From Tubiluchus corallicola (Eukaryota > Priapulida > Priapulimorpha > Priapulimorphida > Tubiluchidae), in the NCBI GenBank assembly GCA_030141605.1, contig JAQGDQ010000267.1, positions 228,501 through 292,500 of the forward strand: DNA of 64,000 bases, read 5' to 3'. The notes beneath the pieces are model-generated. The model was not told the DNA's origin and did not search any database. It saw only the letters and a program-made list of their open reading frames with translations. The position numbers were made by a program, and so were the translations under genes. Every line of letters begins with the position of its first letter. Within the stretch, counting starts at the first letter, position 1. Positions 1 to 12,561 of this stretch are shown one piece after another.

Positions 1-446
1 AAATCTACATGAATTCTATTTGAACTCCAAATATCAGTGAAAGTTTTTTCTGGCATTTGTGAACTGGTAGTCCTCGTCTTACGACCAAATTCCACTTAAT
101 TAATTAATTATGCAAAATCAACTATAACTCAATATTTTTATAGTTTTTAAACAAATTAACTTTAAGTCGCTATCTATTGCGACAAATTCATCGTAGCCAT
201 TGCCATACTTACTGTACATATACATACAATGTCGCGTATGTAGGGATGCACTGCTTGAATGTACGGGTCCAACTTGCATCCAGTTCATCTTGTGACAACT
301 TCGCCTGAACCGACTGTGGTCGTCGATGAATATTTGTAATAGAGAATTGCAGTAACAGTTATTGAGGAGTTTAGTATGAACTAACTGAGAGATGTCTAAG
401 AGAATCAAATTTTCTTTTTTTTTCATTTAACATCTTGTCCTTTTAG
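1..446 (+). other. Intron of the RTK gene (5' side of window)
   Basis: AT-rich sequence ending in a pyrimidine-rich acceptor (ccttttag) directly before the first visible kinase-gene exon. No further exon was recognised here. Confidence 0.6.
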
Positions 447-3400
447 TCATGCACACCAAACATCAATGGATCAGAGATGGTCTGCCCTGCTCCAGACATC
501 ACTGACGTCTCAGTGATTGCAACTCGGGACCTTCCCTTCCAGACATACATGTTCTTCATCATGGACGGAGTGGCCGACAATTTCTCCATCGAGGCTTCAT
601 CCGCACGCTGGTTCCTGTACTATCCTAACCCAGATTTCTTTCCATTCCCAGATGGACACAAGGAGGTCAGTCTCATCTCTAATGATGGGAACATGCAGCT
701 GGAGGTATTGTGTTTTGTGAAGTTTTCTCGTCTTGTGCCGATACGTCTGTTTAGCTTAAAAACTTGTTTTTTATCTTTTAACATTTGAATTGTTTTATTA
801 GAGCTTTAGCAGCATTCACGCAATTTTTATTATTCATGACTTTTATGTATTTATAAGTATTGTTCGTACTTACATTTTTGCTCAGCTCAAATTTATTATT
901 TTGTCAAAAGAACTATTTATCTATTGTACACTCTGTGTAACCTCTTAAACCAATCCCGAAAATGCGTTTTCTTTGCTGTGCCATGATCTGGTGATCGATC
1001 TATAAACGCTGGTTGTTTTTTTACAATTATCATAATTATTTTTCCATTTCAGGGTAACAATCTTGACCTTGGTTATGAGATGGACCAGCTGCATATAACC
1101 ATTGGTGAACTGGGAGAGTGTAACGTCACCAAAGTTATGGAAAAAGTCGTATACTGCATGCCACCTGTATTAGGCGGAGTGAATCCGAGTGATACATTTC
1201 ATGTGCAGGTAATCAGCTGTTTGGATGATAATGTGTAATAAACAAAATAGAATCAAAAGTTACCACTCAAGTTATTTGATTAGTGTTTCTAATACGTCAC
1301 GGAGTGTTTAGAACAAGACACATTAATTTCACTAACAAACATGATTTAGTATTTTAAATGGGAATTGTAACACTCACTGATTAGTTTGTTTATTTCAAGT
1401 GGATGTAGATTTCATAAATGCTGTTCAATGAAATGTGTGAAAGCATTTCTTGACTGTTCGTACATCCTATGTGTACAAAAGAAGTTTCACTAGGTAGACG
1501 TTTTGTATTACACTTGAGTGATTAAAATTTTGTTGCTATGAAGCAAGACTAAGTAATTAAACAATTTGTAAATGTGCATCGTGCAAGTCTTCTGATATGT
1601 TAATTGGAAGCTGTCTAAGTAATTTTCTGTTTTCTGAACAAGATCTGTTTAGCTATTTCCACTATTTTTATTCGCACGCTACTTAGAATTGCTTACAGCT
1701 AATTTTAAGTTTAGGTAGCACCTTCATTTAAAATACTTGTGCCGAGATTGACCCACCTTCACATTAGAATATCTGTAGGTTTGTAAATTAATTACGTGAT
1801 TCACGAACATGATGTTTGTCACTGGTATTTTGTTTTCAAGTCATAATGATTGGTTAATCTGTTAAGTTGTAGAAAAATTCGGCGAGGTCTTTGTTTTGCA
1901 GCTTACTGTTTATAGTTCACAACTATGCAAAATATTTCCAGGTGAAGGTTGGTAATCTGGTGTTCCTCGATCTTGGTACCATCTCATTTCTGAAGGTGGA
2001 GCAGCTGCGTGCATCTGGTCATGGTGCTGACGGTGGGTCCTGGGCTTGGATAATGGTAAGTGCAGTTTCCGAAATGGCTGTGACCTGTAAATGACTTTTG
2101 CATTCCAGTTCCTGGACTTTCTGTGCTATTCATTTTCATAATCATTAAACAGTGTGTCCTCAGGACATTCATTTGTGGATTTTCCTTGCTGCATTTTATT
2201 CCACATTATGTTAGCCATCTATTATAACATTTAAACAGATGGTATGGCTTCCATAAAAAATGAAATTAGATAAATCTTGAAACAAGACGTAAGCAGAATT
2301 CAAGTTTACAAAACACACTTCTTTGTTGTACTTAATATTATTTTTGCTTTTATATATTCTCAGCAGAAACATATTTACTCTGCCTTTTCTTGCTAGAACT
2401 GTGAAGTATTGTCATTCGATCGTTTTCCATTAACCTATCGATCCTTTTTGCCATTAATAAAGAACTAACACTGGTGCAGATCTCTTATGAATGAAATAAT
2501 GATTTTATTATACAGTCTTTTAAAGTACAGTTAGCCATTACAATATATGTGCAAGAAAGAAAAGACTTAAATCAGGGTTTTCGAGTTACCAAAATCTTGA
2601 TGTACTTTGTGAATTGTCGAGACGCCATTGGCCAATCGTCTGCATGACGTGCTCCACATCTCGTGATTCTAGCAAACATGTGCACAAATAGCATGCTGAC
2701 CCAGATGCTTGGTACCTGTGGTCCACCTGGTGAAATTTCTCTTGTATGAAGCCTTGCAGCGATTGCCTCATGTTTTTGCCGTCTGTGGTGCTGTAATCGG
2801 TAAAGAACTCATCTGATTGGTCACTCAACAACAGCTTCTCCAGTGTGTCCATTTTGTTGAGGACAAGCACCAGTTTAGCCTCTCCTAACCACTTTGTATA
2901 AGAGATCTCCTGGTAGAAGGCCAATGTTTCTTCAAATCTGTTGATGTATTCTGGGTTGCGAGGGTTTTGGTTGAAGCAGCTAGCATCTGCGAGGAAGATC
3001 ACTGCCAGAGCTTTCTCGAAATAATGAATGAACTTCCTCCAGTTTGTCTCCTGGTTGCCAATGACGACCAACCTCATTTTTAGTCCATTTTCGATGAAGT
3101 TGAACTCGTGGACTCCTAGAGAGAGGTCATGCTCGGATTTCAGGATGTCCTCGTCGGTTGGTACATAGCTTTCACTATGACCCACTAATCCGCTGACACG
3201 CTTCCAGAAGTAAGCCTCACTTTCATTGAATTTCGACATGTCTTCTTTTGAAGACCTTGGCAGTTCATTCCACAGCGTGACCAAATGACTCAGCAGTTTT
3301 TGCTCGTTATCGAACCTCGCTGGCATCTCGTAGCCGTCGTGGTTTCGTTGTCGTGTCGACACATACAGATGATTCACGGTTGGCGCGAGTGGTTTTGAAT

Positions 3401-6400
3401 CAAACTGCTTTCCCATCTCTTTCTTTAATGCAGTGTAGATGGTGCTGCATATACTAAACAGGTATTCTCGTCTCTGCTCTGTTTTCTGCTTGTATTGGTA
3501 GAGAATTTTGGCTTGCTTTAGTAGTGTTGCTTTACCTGACTCTGGTAGTCCAACTACGAGGATGTCCCACTACAAATAAATAAAAATGTTTTAACCAAAA
3601 TAGTTTTGTTTTGTGTATAAAATCAATGTTGTGTATAGCAAAATAAAATAATGTATACTTGCCCCTGGAAAGAGAAATCAAATTCACTGTAGATTCAATA
3701 CATAGAATCATGTATTGTAGCATTTTGTATATAGAATTAACAAGACAAAACATTAACAACACATAAAGGTATTGAGATATTATCATAATATAGGTACATT
3801 AAGATATGTTAAGAAATTCTCTATCCAGGTTTGTGATGCATCTCAGCACAAATGTACATGTCAAATGTTCGACTCCCACCTTGGTTGATCTTCAATATGT
3901 TCTTTAATATGACACCATATATTAAAGCACATTCACTACTGCTTTATGCCTAAAAGCAAACCTGGGTTCCTAACCATTCTTACGCATTTTGAACACTTTT
4001 GTTGCTAGCAGACATGACACGATCATAAAAATACATACTCTTTGCTCTGGAGGACTTCTGGTTGGCGACTTTGGGTTTTTGCTTTTATCCATGTCTTCCA
4101 CTTCTTAGTCTACATCTGCACTCCAAATTAACTGTTTCACTTTGTCATGTTATTTTGTCTGACGAAGAATCACTAAATGTAGCAAAGCACTGTGTAAATA
4201 ACCTGGCAAATTTATGATGTCTATACAAAACTGCTTTTCTCGTCGTGTTAGACTACCTAGTATTTTGTGCTTAGAATAGAGACAGGATGGATGTATAATG
4301 TAGTTGTATCTTCAGAACCTAAGAGCAGGAAGTTGGTCTCTCATTTCTACAGGGACACTTCCACTTTCACTTCCTGATTAGCCCAGTCACTTCAATAAGC
4401 TGTGCACATTCGTAAATAAAGTATCATTTAACTGACAAATTGTATACTTATGAAAAAAAGTGTTCTATATCTTAATAAAAACTACTTGTTATATTGCTTG
4501 TTTAACAATTTAGGCATTTAAAGATGTATCCTCATTAAAATTATGTAAAGGTAATTTGAAAAGTCGCTTTTAATGATTTTCTTTAATTTAATTTTTCACA
4601 GTTTGCTATAAACTTTCTCCTGAAATCTGAGGTGCATCTCAAGTTAAATGCTGTCAACTACCTCGTGTCTGTATAATGCAAAACTGTTATAGTACAGTAT
4701 GTACGCTGTTTTGTATGCAGGTGCCAAAAATAAAACCATATGTTTTGCATAATGTACTATAAAAAAGTGTTTGCAATACCTGTGCTGCCATGTAGAAAAT
4801 TTAGTTTTGATTTCATAGACACAGTGCATTAATAAATGATACATACTTTTGCCCAGCATCATAGGTTGATGATTAAACTCTGTTTGTCTTCATTCTAAAA
4901 TAATTTATTTTGTGGACATCTTATTTGATATATAACCTCAATTTGCCTATAATTAGGTCAAGTTAACAAAGGTGGCAGTACAGATGTGCAGGTTTGAAAA
5001 ATACATCTAATTTGACAGTAAAAATTCTATTAATTTTCATCATTTTTACCTTTTTCTAGGCGGCCCTGGTGGTTATCGTGATTGTTGCTTTACTTGGTGT
5101 GATGCTTTACATGAAGAAAAAGCACAAAGGTCCATTTCACCGGCCACCGATCAACCAGCCCAATGTCCGGTACACCACTGCATCCAGAATGGCGGATCAG
5201 GAGTATCAATTGGCCAACACGTCCCGTCAGTATTTACGAAATGGTACGCACTTTTCATATTCAATCAGCTGATGTAATACTGATCTTTTGTGCGAATAAC
5301 CACTAAACTTGTATCGAAAAATGTAATAATTAACGAAAAGTTTGTCATAACCGTCTGTATGAAATATAAAATGAGGAAAATGGTTAGAAAAGACATTAAT
5401 GTCATGAATATTAATGCATATCTGTTGATGGGTAAATTCTGTTCTTCACTTTCTCCGGATCGTAACATACACCAGACTCAGATATTTCTGTTGAGTATGC
5501 TGTGGTATTAGTGCTGTCGGTTGACCTTTTCTTCTTTTTCGCAGTCTACGATTCGGTACCCGAACAACGTCGTGATGCACAAGGTGCTTGTAGCGCAGAG
5601 TCAGATGAGGAGATGTGGCTCCTTCTACAGGATCAAAATATAGTGATTGATCGGCAGTTTCTGAAACTTGACTATGTCATTGGTCAAGGTAAGCTTACTG
5701 TTTACATACTTTAAGGCGACTACTTAAATACATGAACTGCATAAATGAGAATAAAAAGTGAGCTGGTATAGCTTAGTGGCAGAGTATGTTCACAATTTTG
5801 CACATTCAAAAAATTTATCGGCAGTTTTTCAAGTTCTTCATTTTTTGGTTACTCGTTTGTGATGTAAGCTTATAAGCAGATTTGTTTCGCCGTGAAGTCG
5901 TTTTGTTCTCGTGGTAGTTGTTCATGTAACAAGTCTTTAGCCAATTTGTTTATATTGTGACATCACAATAGAATAACTTCACTTTTCAAATTTTTGCTAT
6001 AAAATCAATTCTGCTACAACACTAAATGGTGTTCTGAACGGCATTAATGAAATGGATCCATGGTAACCATAAGTGTCATTCTAAACAACATATCCAGGCA
6101 GTTGGACAGAAAAAACTAAATAAGCGAGTAATCCTATTCTTTGCATATCAGAGTAGTTTTCTGGTCAACAAACCGAAAAGCTTATTAATACTTTTGACTA
6201 TTATTACACTATGAGATCATTGTTGACAAATATTAATCAGTTTATCTTGATTGTTTTTACAGGACATTTTGGCTGTGTTTATCGAGGATTGCTCTTGGAT
6301 AAAGCAGAAGAGCAGAGAGAAGTGGCTGTGAAGACGTTAAATAGTGAGTTTTGCACACTGTATATATGTCATTTTATAATGCCTTTCTTCAAGAGCACTT

Positions 6401-9054
6401 AGTTATTATTTACTGTCACATTGACTATGTGAGACATGAATGGTTTATAATCAGTATGTACTGCGCAAGGGATGGTATGTATGCGAAAAATGTCTAGTTT
6501 CTGATCAGTGATTTTCTCAATGGCAACTATTTATCTATTGTAAAATATTACGAGATTAATTTCTTCCGGCTCTTCTACAATCCTGATATTTTTGTCCTAA
6601 CTCCTGATATTATTTTCAGATCCCATGTCAGATGTAGATGATTCTGTTACGGCATTCCTCCGCGAGGGTCTAATGATGAAGGATTTCCGGCATGAAAACG
6701 TCCTTACCCTTATCGGTGTCTGTGTACCTCAAGAAAATGAGGGACCGATGGTCGTTCTGCCGTTTATGAAGCACGGTGACCTACTGTCTTATCTTCGGCA
6801 TTCAGACAATGTAAGTAGAATCAGTTTTTTGTACCAGTTTTTTCCTTTAGTAAGTGAAAAGAATTGAAGTTGAAATGAGTTCATTTGGGTGTGAAAACAT
6901 TTTAAAATATGAAGGATGTTACAAAGACCCACTAGAGTGCTGACTTTTGCCAACAAGTGCAAAATCTTCCAGTTGCCATTGCTGCACTCGAGTTTAACAA
7001 ACTTTTCACTGTCTCACACCCTTCTTTTGTGGTTTCGTGGAAATTCTTTAGTTTCTGGATAATCTTAACAAGCAAACAATTGGCAACGAAAGCATAACTT
7101 TCTTGATGGTACAATTCAAGCACAATGAAAATTGCACGAATATTGAAACACTTGGCATCATTGTGACAGCTAAAGTTTTAATATAATTGTACTGTAGTAA
7201 GCTGTTAAAAGAAGATTTACGATAGTCTGTGATAACAGTATATTTGATTTTTTACTTACTAGGGTTTAATCTAACTCTGTGAAATCTGTGTACATGTGCC
7301 TTTTCTTGCAGAATCCCACAGTACGAGATTTGCTAACGTTTGCTATTCAAATTGGGGCTGGCATGGCATATCTAGCCGATCTCAAGTTCGTACATCGAGA
7401 TCTAGCTGCCAGAAACTGCATGTAAGTTTAAGTAAGGTTTAATAAAACTACTACGCAATTAAGAGAAAGAAAAAATGAAAATTATATGGTAAAGATCAGT
7501 ACGATCAAAAATCAATATGGCAGCAGTCGTCCAAAAAAATTTGTCATTTTTTTGTCTTATACAATACAAGAATAATTTGTGTAATAAATGCCTCATTTTG
7601 GTTCACAGTGAAAAATATAAATTGTAGAGTTGAAGATTACAATTACTAAAAAGTGAACAAAATTTTAACTTTGTTATGTTTCTGTTTCTGTAGAAAACTC
7701 CCAATGCTATAATTTAATATTTCAAAATTTTTTATCTGCATTAGCTGATTTAAAGCCGGTACCCAGCTTGCTGTGAGTTTTTGCTGTGCTGTAAAGCAGA
7801 TTTTTATTTTAGGTTGGATGAACATCTCGTTGTTAAGGTAGCAGATTTTGGTCTGTCACGGGACATCTACGAACGTGACTACTATAGTGCCAAGGACAAG
7901 AATGCCAAGCTACCCGTTAAGTGGATGGCCATAGAGAGTCTGGAGAAGGGAACTTACAATTCAAAAACTGACGTGGTGTGTATGACCTCTTACTTTCAAA
8001 TTATGTTTTCACAGTCAAAAACTGATTTATTCAAATATTTAGTTCTGGTTTATCATTTTAAATCTGTAAAAAAAGTATTATAGTGCTGTAACCTGTTCTA
8101 AATCAGTATTTAGCTCTTTGTGCTTCGGAAGCGATACTTCATTATCCGCATTAAAATTTTGCCAAAGTTGGGATTTGCTTATCCGTGTTTTTGCATAACT
8201 GTTATTTGTGTACATACACAGTTTGGAGTAAGCAGACTATTCACATACTCAGTGTAATGTGGGACTAGATGAACACCACGTGAATTGAATTGCTTAGCAG
8301 ATTTGCACAATTTGAATTTAGTTGAGATGGTTGGAATTTTAAGCATGTTACTCTAAACATGTGTTACTATAATTGCTGTGTTGAATTGGTCTCCATTTAC
8401 AAAATGTGAACGTTTGTAGGTGTTATATTTGAATATTTCATGCTGTACTTGTAATTGTTATTGATTTTCCTGATTTATATTTTATCATAGTGGTCATACG
8501 GCGTGGTACTTTGGGAGTTGATGACACGTGGAGTTTGTCCGTATCCTGATGTCGATAACTGGGACATTTTGGCCTACCTAAAATGCGGTCGTCGAATGCC
8601 AAAGCCGAATGATTACTGTCCATCTATAGTGTGAGTATTCGAAAAGAATTTCTGAGAATGGTGGCATTTGGGACAAAGACATTGTTGAACCTTATTCTGT
8701 AGGATTTTCTTTGTTTCTTGAAGTTAACAAGGATTGTGTTTTGAGACTGTGTTCTGTTTTAGCTATAGTACGTTTCGTGATTTTACTTACTATTTTCTGG
8801 TAGGTATATTGTAATGTTCTTCTTACACTTCCATTTCTTTTAGGTACAACATAATGTTGCGATGCTGGTCTGTTAACGCTAATGATCGTCCATCGTTCCA
8901 CGACATGGTGGCTGAAATTGAATCATTTCTAGAGCGTGCCGGTCATCAACAACGACCCGACCCGTCCTCTGTACAGTACATTAACATACAGCAGACAGAG
9001 TCATCTGGTGGCAGCTTGGAGCGACCAGATGATGAGGCAAGCACACCTGTGTAA
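447..9054 (+). CDS. MET/RON-like receptor tyrosine kinase, 5' partial, 11 exons
   Basis: Exons 447-704, 1053-1208, 1942-2055, 5060-5243, 5545-5688, 6263-6343, 6620-6810, 7312-7421, 7813-7975, 8491-8630 and 8844-9054 have GT-AG borders and agreeing phases, giving 583 residues and a stop. The first 176 residues hold TIG/IPT-like sequence of the plexin/MET type (MVCPAP, GNNLDLG, VVYCMPP). A TM segment ([20 protein letters not shown]) crosses the third/fourth exon junction. The kinase has the glycine loop GQGHFGCVY, VAVK lysine, [11 protein letters not shown], an activation loop with paired tyrosines (ERDYYS) and WMAIESL. MKHGDL and LMTRG are characteristic of MET/RON. The tail carries QYINI, a Y-x-N-x site. 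By family knowledge it is a surface receptor that autophosphorylates after ligand binding. The signal peptide and any Sema domain lie upstream of the window. A nested gene occupies the 2056-5059 intron. Confidence 0.93.
2504..2509 (-). promoter_or_regulatory. PolyA signal of the nested G-alpha gene
   Basis: AATAAA on the minus strand, about 77 nt past the G-alpha stop and inside the receptor kinase intron. It suggests that the nested gene ends its own transcript. Confidence 0.6.
2586..4092 (-). CDS. Divergent heterotrimeric G-protein alpha subunit, nested in an RTK intron
   Basis: Exon 1 4092-4039 starts at ATG and ends in a gtatgt donor. Exon 2 3569-2586 follows a tttgtag acceptor. They join in phase 0 to give 345 residues, the usual G-alpha length. 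The fold is recognisable from the P-loop GLPESGKAT, the helical-domain spacing, [15 protein letters not shown] (switch II region), VLNKMD (guanine specificity) and a degenerate TCA-type loop (TCLLE). Key residues are changed: the Mg-binding Ser of the P-loop is Ala, the switch I Arg/Thr positions are not recognisable (SEHDLSLG), and the DVGGQ Asp is Val, although the Gln is kept. There is no N-terminal MG for myristoylation and the C-terminus ends SRFW. An AATAAA signal lies about 77 nt after the stop, still inside the host intron. It is probably an expressed but GTPase-altered G-alpha; a young pseudogene without stops is the alternative. Confidence 0.87.
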
Positions 9055-11100
9055 CTTGTGACTTAAATGTGTCAATTTGACTACTCGGTGCAGACTTGTA
9101 CGAATACCGGTGAAGTGCCTCAAATTTTTTATCTGACAACAATTGCTCACTGCATTGGCATGGTGCTATTACAATTGCTTGAGAATATTTCTAGATTTTG
9201 TTCCTATCTGTCTTCGTCACACTCAATTTTTTTTATGTAAGGTAAACCTTTTTTGGCAGTGGTTGCCATCACATTAATCGTAACCACTTGCCAACGTCAC
9301 AATGAAAGGCATTGCTTCTTCCCATGTGCGTGTATCTGAACCTGAACACATTAGTGCCTATATATTGTCATAGTGACTGAAAGTTGTATAAATTTTTGTA
9401 TTTGAAATTGTGAAATACCTGCAGTGCCAGCTGCTTAAGATTCTGGCAAAAGTTGTGCGAATTTGGAGTAGTTACTAGTTTAGTTAATGGTGCTATAATC
9501 AAGCAACTGCCTCGCGTTGCCTTATGTGCCAGTATCCGCTTTTGTGTGCCAGTAAGGATTTCCCATCTTGCCACTAGATCGTTGTGATCTCACTGATGCA
9601 GATTGTTTGGTGAAGAACCTCATTCATAAGGAACATTGGTTGCATCATTAATTGTTGAACTAAGGAAACATATTTTGTAAATTTTGCCGTTGTTTGTAAA
9701 AAGTGGTAGGTACTTTCTAGTTGCGTATATGTAATTCGTGTGCAATGTTGCACATGTTATTCAGATGTATTATACATGACTATTGTATATTTTTGATACA
9801 TGTGAATGATGCTACTGGTGGTCGTTTTTAGTGATTTAAAAATCTGTGTTTTAAACTCTGCCAGTTGTATAGCAGGTATGGATCCTGCTGAATGTAGTGC
9901 CTATGTTTTTATTATCAATTTCTTTTACTACTTTTTCACATGACAGTTACCATAACTTGTGCCTATCTCTTGTAATTTCTTATTCATTTGGGTATTTTTA
10001 GTATTATTTTTTTATTTCTTCTGACTGTTAGCACTACAATTTGTAGGCTATCAGCATTTCAAAATGAAATTATTGTTATTATACAATATGTAGTGAGAAG
10101 CATGTATGTGTATTGCTAAAAATACACAAGTCGCTAGGTATATGGTCCTCAATGAAATTTTACTTTTGGTTTTGGACAACCTGTTGTCTCTTATAGTTTT
10201 AATGATTTTACTACTGTTCTGTTTAGACTTTTAAATTAGTTTTATACACAGGTGTCAACATCAAGTTTTTGAGTATTAGTTGTATCAAGCTGCACACATT
10301 TTGCCGAGGCAGTATTTTGTTATTTCTTTATCTATTGATGTATTCAAATTTAAATTCATAGAAGTTAAAATTGCCACTAAACTTGAAATCTAGTGGCGCT
10401 TTTGAGTGTGTTTTCAGACCTAATAATATAATTAATTTTGTACATAGTGCGAAAATATATGTATAAAGAACTTAATGGGCATGTAATTTATGATTATATT
10501 TAACCAAAGTAATTTAAATGAAGTAGTTGAGGCTAAGTTTGTAAGCCATTAAGGCAGAGTGCCAAAGGCAGTTAGTTTTTACTTTTGAGAGAAACTACTC
10601 CATGATTCTCATTGTTTCTTTCAACATTACAATGTTGCAACATCATTGATACACCAGATGAAGTTTTTGTTGGCAGTTTTTATTATTTTTATAAAGTACT
10701 TTTATGGATAGATAGAGGTTTTGGTGGAAAACCATGTCCACCCCTAATGTTGCAGTTGCAAATTGAACATTTTGTATATTGTTTTTATGTTAATGATCGC
10801 ATTTGCGAGTTTGAGAGTCAAAGTCAGATCAGACTCCACTGTATTTATAATCATGCTGAAGGTAGATTTTGCACAAAGTTTGTTGTAAAGACTTGCCTTG
10901 TTTATTAATTTTCTAGCTTAGAAGCATTTTATGACATCTGCCTAGTGGCAGTCGAGGTGATATTATAAGATCAAAATCTGTTTTTGTTGTAAACTTTTAT
11001 ACTCTTTTTTTGTACAAATGATAAGAGAAATAAACAGTAAGTTTTGTTTGTATATGATTTTGCTAGTTTGTTAATCACACTTGGCACATTTGAAAAAAAT
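9055..11100 (+). other. Probable 3'UTR and downstream flank of the RTK gene
   Basis: AT-rich sequence without a supported coding exon follows the kinase stop codon. An AATAAA at 11029-11034 is a possible distal polyA signal, about 2 kb from the stop. Where the transcript actually ends cannot be read from sequence alone. Confidence 0.35.
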
Positions 11101-12399
11101 CTCTGGTCCACATAGAGACTGTTTTCAAGAAATTGCAGTGAACGAGCTTGGGATGAAGCATTAGCTGTATACACTGATAATAATAACAGAATTTTGCCCT
11201 AATGAAATAAGCACCTACAGAATTATATATGCAACTATAGAATTACATGTTCAGTCTGTCTGTCTGTCACTATTTTTCTTGACAATGTCTATGACTATGA
11301 GTATGTGAACAGTGGGTGGAATACTAGTCAAAGTCAAAGCCCATTTTTTGAGTAAATCGGCACACTTGAATTTTTTTTACAATTTTTAAAGTATTTAGGG
11401 ATAAACTGTAAAATGAAATCATGCACATGGCACGAGCAGTCAGTCATGACGGAAAAATCCTTTTAAGCTTTGCTGGCGATTTAGCTTACAGTAAATTTGA
11501 AATGATGCAGCTTTGCTCAGGAAGTGCATGGATCATGGATATAAAAATTTAACTTAGCAAAGTACAACCGGGCCGAAAAAACGTTGAGTTAGGCGATATT
11601 GACCATTTTCCAGCACAGAAGCTTTAAACCCCTCCTCCAGACGGCGAGGTAAATAGAACGCAGAAAGTCAGCCCTTCCATTCAAAATGACAAGATTTGAT
11701 GACAATGACATAAAGAATAAATTAACATGATTTTTTTATGTTACAAAAGGACACATAAAAAATGTTACATAAGGACACATGACACGTACACAATACGGAA
11801 TAACTAATCCCAGAGAAAATAATCGGATGGCGTGACTTGTAAGACAGAATTTTCCCGGAAGACGATACTGTTTTTGAGTCGTACGAAACATTTTATTTTT
11901 GAGGGTATAAAATACATTTTTGAGTTGAGCGAAGTAAATTACATATATTTTGATTAAATGGACCATAATTTTTTATTTCAGTTAGGCAAAAATTTGAATT
12001 ATGCGCTTTTGAGTTACGCGGAGTTTACTTGTATAAACATCAAATAATATAGAAGTAATTCAAGAAGAATAACTTTTCTGTTTCAACAATGACATAGCAC
12101 TGGGCAGAATTCGGAACACGACACTTGAATGTAAACAGGCCAAAAAAAGAAAAATGAAGTGGTACTGTATACATTTGTCATTATTGTTGAATTTGGGTAA
12201 AAGTACTTTGCTGTACCTACAAACAACATAAAATTAACAATACGATATTACGTTCTACAATAAAGACTTGATAATACAGTATCTACAAATGTATTTCTTA
12301 CAGAAATGCAATGAGTAGTATATATACAAGTTCTACTGACACAGTTTACACTAATTATTTATGAATTTAAATTGACGCATCTTTGTAATTTCAGAGTAA
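11100..12399. other. Intergenic, no supported gene
   Basis: AT-rich spacer between the convergent kinase and LSM3 genes. Short open frames on both strands have no recognisable domains, and no clear repeat was seen. Confidence 0.4.
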
Positions 12400-12405
12400 T
12401 TTATT
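12400..12405 (-). promoter_or_regulatory. Candidate LSM3 polyA signal
   Basis: AATAAA on the minus strand about 157 nt downstream of the LSM3 stop codon. Confidence 0.4.
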
Positions 12406-12561
12406 ATTAACACATGCTATGTTCACTATGTTGCATTAAGTGTTACATAAAGCAAAGCAGGATTTAAAAAAAAACTACAAATACTTATTAAACAGTCATT
12501 TACAAAGGTTGAAGTGCTACTGATAATGTACAAAAAATATAAACAAACAGAATGGAAAACA

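Noticed and set aside
5761-5800. tRNA-like start tagcttagtggcagagt in an RTK intron
   Set aside because: No B box or closing acceptor stem follows, so it is not called as a tRNA or SINE.
10612-10908. 98-codon plus frame downstream of the kinase gene
   Set aside because: AT-rich codon use, no family resemblance, lies in the probable 3'UTR.
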